A stretch of 11,792 bases of DNA from Sphingomonas sp. (GTDB lineage Bacteria > Pseudomonadota > Alphaproteobacteria > Sphingomonadales > Sphingomonadaceae): positions 1 to 11,792 of the forward strand of contig JAICVC010000056.1 of assembly GCA_025935515.1 (NCBI GenBank). Reading direction: 5' to 3'. Every line of letters starts with the position of its first letter. The stretch's first letter is position 1. Positions 6,722-11,792 of this stretch are shown here, one piece after another. The notes beneath the pieces were generated by a model. It was not told the DNA's origin, searched no databases, and saw only the letters and a list, made by a program, of their open reading frames with translations. Made by a program: the position numbers and the translations under genes.

Positions 6722-6741
6722 ATTCCGCTGTTCGCCGGAAT
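6722..6741. repeat. Imperfect copy of a palindromic half-element
   Basis: ATTCCG (6722-6727) and CGGAAT (6736-6741) are inverted around 8 bases, between the GntR stop and the Sua5-type start. The surrounding GGATTCC...GGAAT closely resembles the right palindrome of the repeat at 11121-11145 (GGATTCCCGC...GCGGGAAT). It may be a decayed half copy of that element or a weak stem after gntR. Confidence 0.35.
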
Positions 6742-6742
6742 A

Positions 6743-7099
6743 CTAGGCGCGTTCGCGCTCCACCAACTCGGCCGCATCGATTCCGAGCCGGCGCATTCGA
6801 GCGCGGATTTCCGGCCATTCCTCCTTGAGGAAGCGGTTGCGCTCGGACTCGCTGAGCCGAGCCCTCGCCCCCGGTGCGACGAACATGCCGACGCCGCGCT
6901 TGACGACAATCAACCCATCATCCTGGAAGCCCTGATAGGCCTTGGCGACCGTCAACGGGTTCGCCTGCTCCTCAGCGGCCAGGGCGCGCACCGAGGGAAG
7001 CGGGTCGCCGTCGCCATATTTGCCGGCGAGGATCGCATCGGCGATCGTCTCGCGAAGGCGGACATAGACGGGTTTGTCGTGCTGCGTGCGAAGCGTCAT
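6743..7099 (-). CDS. GntR-family regulator, YtrA-like
   Basis: A 118-residue transcription factor. The GntR winged helix-turn-helix spans about 8-76: KPVYVRLRETIADAIL, then LPSVRALAAEEQANPLTVAKAY as the recognition region, and the wing GLIVVKRGVGMFV. Only about 40 residues follow (FLKEEWPEIRARMRRLGIDAAELV), too few for a FadR or HutC ligand domain. This short helical tail is typical of the YtrA subfamily, which often controls transporters or its own operon. No ABC transporter adjoins it here; the nearest co-directional gene is the Sua5-type synthase 38 bp downstream. ATG 7099 gives the family-like MTLRTQHDKPVYVRLRETI start. A GTG at 7114 would lie in the -10 region. No Shine-Dalgarno sequence precedes it, and the promoter position predicts a leaderless mRNA. 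Confidence 0.88.
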   Translation of the reverse strand: MTLRTQHDKPVYVRLRETIADAILAGKYGDGDPLPSVRALAAEEQANPLTVAKAYQGFQDDGLIVVKRGVGMFVAPGARARLSESERNRFLKEEWPEIRARMRRLGIDAAELVERERA

Positions 7100-7101
7100 G
7101 C

Positions 7102-7113
7102 TGTAGTAATACA
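7102..7113 (-). promoter_or_regulatory. Candidate autoregulatory operator of the GntR gene
   Basis: TGTATTACTACA: TGTA and TACA are inverted around four bases. It overlaps the -10 hexamer and ends three bases before the start codon. GntR proteins bind short inverted repeats, and a site here would block RNA polymerase. The pairing is only four bases per arm. Confidence 0.35.
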
Positions 7114-7134
7114 CCGCCGCGCAAGAAATTTCAA
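7106..7134 (-). promoter_or_regulatory. Sigma-70-like promoter of the GntR gene
   Basis: On the minus strand TTGAAA (7134-7129) is separated by exactly 17 bases from TATTAC (7111-7106). Transcription starting about seven bases past the -10 would begin at or very near the A of the ATG at 7099. The promoter lies in the 48-bp gap after the nitroreductase gene, so gntR need not depend on transcription of that gene. Confidence 0.55.
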
Positions 7135-7147
7135 CGTCTTACTGAAC

Positions 7148-7735
7148 TCACAAGGCCGGGAGATGCCAGGGCTTCCACACCGTCGCCAGCGGGGCGCGAG
7201 GACGCTCTTCGAGCTCGCGGCTCGGATGACCGATGAAGATGAACGCCGCGATCCGTTCGCCCGGGCCGCAAAAGGCTTGCCGGACATGGTCCGAATAAGC
7301 GTACCAGCCGGTTACCCAGCCTGCGACATAGCCGAGCGCATGGGCGGCGAGCAGCAGGTTCATGCCCGCTGCGCCGCACGACAGCTCCTGCTCCCAGACC
7401 GGGATTTTGTGATCGGCGATCGGCGCCGAGATCAGCACCACCAGCTGACCCTCGTAGTGCGCGAACTCGTCGGCTTTCTCATGCTTCGCCGGCGGGGCGC
7501 ACTCGTCTTCCCTGGCAAGCGCCTGCCGGAACAGGATCGCGAGATCGCCGCGCTGGTCGTCGGCGACCGTCACGAAGCGCCAGGGGAAGAGCTTGCCGTG
7601 GTCGGGCACCCGCGCGGCGATGGAGAGGATGCGCTCCATTTCCTGCGTCGTCGGGCCGGGGCCGACCAGCTCGCGCGGTTTTCCCGAACGCCGCGTTTCC
7701 AGCAGCGAGAGGATGGATGAACGGTCGTTGAGCAT
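7148..7735 (-). CDS. Nitroreductase-family FMN oxidoreductase (YdjA-like)
   Basis: A 195-residue protein of the nitroreductase fold, a homodimeric FMN enzyme that uses NAD(P)H to reduce nitro compounds, quinones or similar acceptors. Motifs are the N-terminal ETRRSGKP (13-20) for FMN phosphate binding, the APDH-like ARVPDHGKLFPWRF (41-54) typical of the small YdjA group, the dimer helix GAAGMNLLLAAHALGYVAGWVTGW (121-144), and FIFIGHP (165-171) near the C-terminus. Length is slightly above that of YdjA (about 183). ATG 7735 begins MLNDRSSILSLLETRRS, directly before the first conserved motif. The frame is open to ATG 7816, whose extra 27 residues look unlike the family. No clear Shine-Dalgarno sequence is seen. 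It is divergent from the POT transporter gene. The natural substrate is unknown. Confidence 0.88.
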   Translation of the reverse strand: MLNDRSSILSLLETRRSGKPRELVGPGPTTQEMERILSIAARVPDHGKLFPWRFVTVADDQRGDLAILFRQALAREDECAPPAKHEKADEFAHYEGQLVVLISAPIADHKIPVWEQELSCGAAGMNLLLAAHALGYVAGWVTGWYAYSDHVRQAFCGPGERIAAFIFIGHPSRELEERPRAPLATVWKPWHLPAL

Positions 7736-7836
7736 AGATGCGGGCGGATAGACGGGCGCTGCCGTCGCAACAATCCGCTTCACAAGCCGGATTTGCCCGT
7801 TACGGTCGCGCGCCATTGTGATGGGGAGAGAGCCGG

Positions 7837-9648
7837 ATGGTCGACACGCCAGCCGTTGAAGAACCTTTTTCGCCCGCCTCCGGGCGCACCAATCCCGCCG
7901 ACAAGCGAACCTGGTTCGGCCACCCGCGGCAGCTCGCGCGGCTGTTCACCACCGAAATGTGGGAGCGGTTCGGCTATTACGGCATGCGGGCGCTGCTGAC
8001 GCTCTACCTCACCAAGCATTTCCTCTTTTCGGACCAGCAGGCGACCGGCCTCTACGGCGGCTTCACCGCGCTGGTGTACCTGACTCCGCTCGTCGGCGGC
8101 TTCATTGCAGACCATTATCTCGGCTCCAAGCGCTCGGTGAAGTTCGGCGCGATCGTCATGAGCCTCGGTTATTTCATTCTCTGCTTCGGCGGCGAAACCG
8201 CCAGGCCTCACGCGACGATCGACGGGCAGCGCTACGAGGTGCAGGTCGAGAATTTCGTCGACCGGCCGACGTCCTCAGGCGAGGAGGTTCGCTACGTCGT
8301 AACTCCCGGCGAGCGGCTCAAAATCAAGGGTAACGAAGACGGCTCGGTCGATCTCCTTCGCGCCGACAACAGCGTCGCGAAGAATCTGCCGAAGGGCTCG
8401 TTCGACCCCGGGGCCGACCGCAACGGGCTGTTCGTCGCACTGATGCTCATCGGACTGTCGATGGTCACCGTCGGAAATGGCTTCTTCAAGCCGAACATCT
8501 CCACGATGGTCGGATCATTGTACGACCAGGGGGACCGCCGGCGAGACGCGGGCTTCACCATCTTCTACATGGGCATCAACCTCGGCTCGCTCTTTTCCCA
8601 GCTCCTCTGTCCGTTTCTCGCCGATGCGGTCGGCTGGTGGGCCGGGTTCGGCCTCGCCGCGGTCGGCATGATGTTCAGCTGGAGCCTCATCCAGTTCGAC
8701 GGCGGGCGCCTTGCCGGCTACGGCGAGCGTCCGGAGCATGGTGACCCGAGGAAGGACTGGATCGTCTACGGAGCGGCGCTCCTCGCCGTCCCGGTCATTT
8801 GGTTCCTGTTCACCAACCTGATGAACTACCAGGAACCCGAGCCCGGCTCGGGCATCGTGGGCTACGTCCTTTCGCTGCCAATCATGGGCAAACTGCTGTT
8901 CGGAACCTTCCTCGTCGGGGTCCCAGCGATCCTCGCCTGGTCCTATTTCCGGGGCACTCGGGTCGAGTTCCAGATGATGTGCGCGGCGATGGTCCTGATC
9001 ATCTTCAACGTGGTTTTCTGGACGCTGTTCGAACAGGCCGGATCGTCGCTCACGCTGTTCGCGGACCGCAACACCGACCTGACGGTGGCCGGCAACTGGT
9101 CGATATCGGCGGGCCAGACCCAGTTCTTCAACGCCTTCTTCATCGTTGTCCTGGCGCCGCTCTTCTCGCTGTTGTGGAACGGCCTCGCAAAACGCGGGCT
9201 GGAACCGTCCATCCCGGTTAAGTTCGCCTTGGCGCTGATGGGCGTGGGCGCCGGATTCCTGTTCCTGGTCTGGGGCTCGGCCTTTGCCGGGTCCGACTTC
9301 AAGGTCGCTCTGTGGTGGCTTGCTGGTCTCTATCTCATCCACTCGATCGCAGAGCTGATGATCTCTCCAGTCGGGCTCTCAATGATCACCAAATTATCGA
9401 TCGCGCGCATTGTCGGCATGATGATGGGCGTGTGGTTCCTGTCGATCTCGGTCGCGCAATATGTGGCCGGCGTCGTCGCCCAGGTCGCGTCGGTCGAAAC
9501 CGTCGGCGGACAGGTCACGAACCTGCAGGTCAGCCTGCAAACCTATGTCGGCGTCTTCACTACCATCGGCTGGATCTCGATCGTGCTCGGCGCCATTCTC
9601 TTCCTGCTGAGCTGGCCGCTCAAATATCTGATGCACGGTGTGAAATGA
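7837..9648 (+). CDS. POT/PTR2-family proton-coupled peptide transporter
   Basis: A 603-residue inner-membrane transporter of the proton-dependent oligopeptide family, which imports di- and tripeptides with protons. The hallmark E40-x-x-E43-R-F-x-Y-Y-G motif is in the first membrane helix. FYMGINLGSLFSQ (243-255) matches the second POT signature. FWTLFEQAGSSL (394-405) and the late helix ELMISPVGLSM (506-516), with its conserved glutamate, are also present. About fourteen hydrophobic segments are visible. Family members are often near 500 residues; the excess lies mainly in a polar stretch at about 120-196 between the third and fourth helices. GGGGAGAG (7823-7830) precedes ATG 7837. The stop overlaps the next ATG (ATGA), linking transport to the following amidohydrolase genes. 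Substrate choice cannot be read. Confidence 0.93.
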   Translation: MVDTPAVEEPFSPASGRTNPADKRTWFGHPRQLARLFTTEMWERFGYYGMRALLTLYLTKHFLFSDQQATGLYGGFTALVYLTPLVGGFIADHYLGSKRSVKFGAIVMSLGYFILCFGGETARPHATIDGQRYEVQVENFVDRPTSSGEEVRYVVTPGERLKIKGNEDGSVDLLRADNSVAKNLPKGSFDPGADRNGLFVALMLIGLSMVTVGNGFFKPNISTMVGSLYDQGDRRRDAGFTIFYMGINLGSLFSQLLCPFLADAVGWWAGFGLAAVGMMFSWSLIQFDGGRLAGYGERPEHGDPRKDWIVYGAALLAVPVIWFLFTNLMNYQEPEPGSGIVGYVLSLPIMGKLLFGTFLVGVPAILAWSYFRGTRVEFQMMCAAMVLIIFNVVFWTLFEQAGSSLTLFADRNTDLTVAGNWSISAGQTQFFNAFFIVVLAPLFSLLWNGLAKRGLEPSIPVKFALALMGVGAGFLFLVWGSAFAGSDFKVALWWLAGLYLIHSIAELMISPVGLSMITKLSIARIVGMMMGVWFLSISVAQYVAGVVAQVASVETVGGQVTNLQVSLQTYVGVFTTIGWISIVLGAILFLLSWPLKYLMHGVK

Positions 9649-11042
9649 CGAGAAGGGCGTGCGCGGCGCTTGCCGCGGCGCTGACCCTCGCCGGCTGCGC
9701 CGGGCTGGGAGGCAAGCCCAAGGGTCCGCCGCCGGTTGCGTTCAACGAAGATCCGTACCCGTCGACCTACGCCCGTTATCCGAGCGTGCCGACGGTTATC
9801 CGCCACGCGACAGTCTTCGACGGTGACGGCCGGCAGATCAGCGACGGGACGGTGGTGCTGGCCGGCGGAGTCGTCCAGGCAGTGGGCGGGCCGGAACTTC
9901 CAAGCCCCGCCGGAGCTCAGGAGATCGACGGCACCGGCAAGTGGGTGACTCCGGGGATCATCGACGTTCACAGCCACCTCGGCGATTACCCATCGCCCGG
10001 CGTCGCCGCCAATTCCGACGGCAATGAAGCGACGTCCCCGGTCCGGCCCGAGGTCTGGGCCGAGCATAGCGTCTGGCCGCAGGACCCCGGCTTCAGCCGG
10101 GCGCTGGTCAACGGCGGGGTGACGACGCTGCAGATCCTTCCCGGCTCGGCCAACCTGTTCGGCGGCCGCTCCGTGGTGTTGAAGAATGTTCCGGCTCGAA
10201 CGGCGCAAGGCATGAAGTTTCCGGGCGCGCCCTACGGGCTCAAGATGGCATGTGGCGAGAATCCCAAGCGGGTCTATGGCTCCAAGGGGAACATGCCGCA
10301 GACCCGGATGGGCAATATCGCGCTGACCCGCCAGACCTGGATCAAGGCGCAGGACTACCGGCGCAAATGGGACAAATACGAAAAAGACGGCGGGGACATG
10401 CCCGACCGCGACCTCGCGATGGAGACGCTGCGCGGCGTGCTCGAGGGCAAGATCCTGGTCCACAACCACTGCTACCGCGCCGACGAAATGGCCAACATGA
10501 TCGATATGTCGAAGGAGTTCGGCTATCGCATCGCCGCGTTCCACCACGCCGTCGAGGCCTACAAGATCGCCGATCTCCTCGCCGCCAACGGCATTTGCGC
10601 GGCGATGTGGGCCGATTGGTACGGCTTCAAGATGGAAGCCTATGACGCGATCAAGGAGAACATCCCGTTCGTGCATAATGCGGGAGGCTGCGCGATCGTC
10701 CATTCCGACGATCCCAACGGCATCCAGCGATTGAACCAGGAGGCGGCGAAGGCGCTCGGCGACGGAATCCGGGCGGGCGTTCCGAACCTCAGCGAGGCCG
10801 CCGCTTGGGAATGGCTCAGCCGCAACCCGGCCAAGGCGCTCGGCATCCTCGACAAGACCGGGACGCTCGCGCCCGGCAAGATGGCCGACGTGGTCATGTG
10901 GAACGGCGATCCCTTCAGCGACTACACCCGGCCCGAGCGAGTCTGGATCGACGGCGCGCTGATGTACGACGCCAACGATCCCAAGCGGCGGCCCGTCAGC
11001 GACTTCGAGCTCGGCCAGCCGGGTGAGGGAGATACGAAATGA
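9645..11042 (+). CDS. Lipoprotein amidohydrolase (imidazolonepropionase-like)
   Basis: A 465-residue metal-dependent hydrolase of the amidohydrolase superfamily. The N-terminus MTRRACAALAAALTLAGC has a charged start, a hydrophobic core and a lipobox LAGC with Cys18, so the mature protein should be lipid-anchored facing the periplasm. The beta-sandwich and barrel begin near 50. Metal ligands are visible: HSH at 109-111 in TPGIIDVHSHLG, H273/H275 in LVHNHCY, H300/H301 in AAFHHAVEA and D355 in HSDDP. Lys200 in YGLKMACGEN is a possible carboxylated bridging residue. The C-terminal NPAKALGILDKTGTLAPGKMADVV is family-typical. Related enzymes include prolidase-like dipeptidases, imidazolonepropionase and cyclic-imide hydrolases, so the substrate is open. 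Coupling to a peptide transporter suggests a peptide or amide substrate (inference). ATG 9645 overlaps the transporter stop, and the downstream ATG overlaps this stop. Confidence 0.9.
   Translation: MTRRACAALAAALTLAGCAGLGGKPKGPPPVAFNEDPYPSTYARYPSVPTVIRHATVFDGDGRQISDGTVVLAGGVVQAVGGPELPSPAGAQEIDGTGKWVTPGIIDVHSHLGDYPSPGVAANSDGNEATSPVRPEVWAEHSVWPQDPGFSRALVNGGVTTLQILPGSANLFGGRSVVLKNVPARTAQGMKFPGAPYGLKMACGENPKRVYGSKGNMPQTRMGNIALTRQTWIKAQDYRRKWDKYEKDGGDMPDRDLAMETLRGVLEGKILVHNHCYRADEMANMIDMSKEFGYRIAAFHHAVEAYKIADLLAANGICAAMWADWYGFKMEAYDAIKENIPFVHNAGGCAIVHSDDPNGIQRLNQEAAKALGDGIRAGVPNLSEAAAWEWLSRNPAKALGILDKTGTLAPGKMADVVMWNGDPFSDYTRPERVWIDGALMYDANDPKRRPVSDFELGQPGEGDTK
11025..11031 (+). promoter_or_regulatory. 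Ribosome binding site of the second amidohydrolase
   Basis: GAGGGAG, 7 bases before ATG 11039. It is the best Shine-Dalgarno sequence near this gene. It shows that translation should begin upstream of the repeat at 11057 and read through it, rather than at ATG 11141 or 11147. Confidence 0.7.
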
Positions 11043-11792
11043 TGGTTCTCTCAAACCGTCACCCCGGACTTGATCCGGGGTCCACCTTTCTTTCAGACCG
11101 CGCGTCTCGGAAGAAAAGTTGGATTCCCGCTTTCGCGGGAATGACGATGGTGTTGGCAGCTCCACTTACCGCCCAGACCTTCGTCATCAGCGGCGCCACC
11201 GTCGCGCTTGGCGACGGCTCGCAGCCGATCCCCAATGGCCAGGTCGTTGTCCGCGACGGCCGGATCGTCGCCGCCGGTGACGTCAGGATGAAGCTGCCGG
11301 CAGGCGCGCAAGTGATCGACGCCCGCGGCAAATGGGTCACGCCGGGGATTGTCGCCGGTTTCTCACGACTTGGCCTCAGCGAGGTCGATCTCTCCGCGCA
11401 AGGCGCCGATGACAGCAGCGCCGATGGCCCGTTCAACGCGGCGCTCGACGTCGTGCCGGCGATCAACCCGCTCGACAGCACCATGGCCGTCAATCGCGCC
11501 GATGGGGTGACGCGGGCGCTGGTCGCACCCAATGCCGGGAAGAACATCTTCGCGGGCCAGGGCGCGGTGATCGATACCGGAGCCGACATGCAGCCGATTA
11601 CTGCGGCGCGGAAGTTCCAGTTCGTCGAGCTCGGCGAAACGGGCTCTGCCAAGGGCGGCGGGTCGCGCGCGTCGGCGCATGTGCTGTTCCGCAACGCACT
11701 GCGCGAGGCTTCCGAGCTGCGCCGTTTCGCAGCGCCGATCTCGGCCGCCCGCCGCGAGGCTCCAAGCGAAGTCGAGCAGCCCATCGTCCGCC
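11039..11792 (+). CDS. Second amidohydrolase, HxH lost, repeat in signal peptide (partial)
   Basis: The frame is open from ATG 11039 to the window end (251 codons), so the 3' part is missing. It is a paralogue of the upstream gene: TFVISGATVALGDGS, VDARGKWVTPGIV-like VIDARGKWVTPGIV, DGVTRALVAPNAGKNIFAGQGAV match blocks of the lipoprotein enzyme. The metal motif is not kept: where the first protein has IIDVHSHLG, this one has IVAGFSRLG (104-112), so Asp and both His are Ala106, Phe108 and Arg110. It is probably catalytically altered, a partner subunit, or uses another site. Residues about 7-36 come from an inserted palindromic repeat. The resulting N-terminus has RASRKK (21-26) then the hydrophobic segment W28-A45 before QTFVIS, which still looks like an export signal. 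The gene overlaps the previous stop (ATGATG) and has a good ribosome binding site. Confidence 0.8.
   Translation, partial: MMVLSNRHPGLDPGSTFLSDRASRKKSWIPAFAGMTMVLAAPLTAQTFVISGATVALGDGSQPIPNGQVVVRDGRIVAAGDVRMKLPAGAQVIDARGKWVTPGIVAGFSRLGLSEVDLSAQGADDSSADGPFNAALDVVPAINPLDSTMAVNRADGVTRALVAPNAGKNIFAGQGAVIDTGADMQPITAARKFQFVELGETGSAKGGGSRASAHVLFRNALREASELRRFAAPISAARREAPSEVEQPIVR
11057..11146. repeat. Palindromic interspersed repeat inserted in frame in a coding region
   Basis: A 90-bp element bounded by CGTCA (11057-11061) and its inverse TGACG (11142-11146). It holds two hairpins: ACCCCGGA/TCCGGGGT (11061-11068 with 11074-11081, loop CTTGA) and ATTCCCGC/GCGGGAAT (11123-11130 with 11135-11142, loop TTTC). 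On the plus strand it encodes RHPGLDPGS...SWIPAFAGMT, on the minus strand VIPAKAGIQ-type peptides. I recognise both as translations of a dispersed repeat frequent in sphingomonads, usually between genes. The direct repeat GATGGT flanks it at 11041-11046 and 11146-11151. The length is a multiple of three, so the reading frame is kept. Confidence 0.85.

Noticed and set aside
7801..7825. Possible plus-strand promoter of the transporter gene (TTGCCC with a TTGTGA 17 bases later)
   Set aside because: The -10 match is poor, and nothing else supports it.
8515..9342. 275-codon minus-strand open frame inside the transporter gene
   Set aside because: Highly charged shadow of hydrophobic codons; the plus strand encodes a recognisable POT protein.
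11061..11081. First hairpin of the repeat as a transcription terminator after the lipoprotein amidohydrolase
   Set aside because: No T run follows, it lies inside the next open frame, and its sequence matches the interspersed repeat.
9543..11165. 540-codon minus-strand open frame opposite the amidohydrolase genes
   Set aside because: Antisense shadow. Its N-terminus is the translated repeat, and the opposite strand has clear metal-binding motifs and a ribosome binding site.

Overview
The window looks like chromosomal DNA of a high-GC alphaproteobacterium, most likely a member of the Sphingomonadales. The basis is the codon bias, the style of the proteins (POT transporter, ALDH7-type dehydrogenase, paired amidohydrolases), and a palindromic repeat near the right end whose translations resemble the WIPAFAGMT / VIPAKAGIQ peptides common in sphingomonad genomes. 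No rRNA, tRNA, CRISPR array, transposase or prophage gene was found. Genes are densely packed with several 4-bp overlaps.

Left part (1-3172). The 5' end of a probable glycosyltransferase (minus) runs off the left edge. A small monothiol glutaredoxin-like gene (minus) follows. Divergent from it is a two-gene plus-strand operon: a fold-type I PLP aminotransferase and, overlapping by ATGA, an ALDH7-family semialdehyde dehydrogenase. This pair could act in lysine/alpha-aminoadipate catabolism.

Centre (3125-5212). A cyclic-di-GMP module: a stand-alone receiver protein and an EAL phosphodiesterase are translationally coupled on the minus strand. A tandem-PilZ protein is divergent on the plus strand. 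A CtrA-like box lies between them.

Centre-right (5254-7735). msrA (plus) has its ribosome binding site inside a perfect hairpin, and an alternative coupled start lies upstream. On the minus strand come a nitroreductase, a short YtrA-type GntR regulator whose promoter predicts a leaderless transcript, and a Sua5-type threonylcarbamoyl-AMP synthase. msrA and the synthase share one CTAG as their stop codons.

Right part (7837-11792). A plus-strand operon with overlapping or abutting ends encodes a POT peptide transporter with an extra hydrophilic insert, a lipoprotein amidohydrolase with intact metal ligands, and a second amidohydrolase cut by the window end. The second one has lost the HxH metal motif. 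Its N-terminus is interrupted in frame by a 90-bp palindromic repeat, which now appears to encode much of its signal peptide. This is the most unusual observation in the window. The operon as a whole could take up and hydrolyse peptides or related amides; that is inference.
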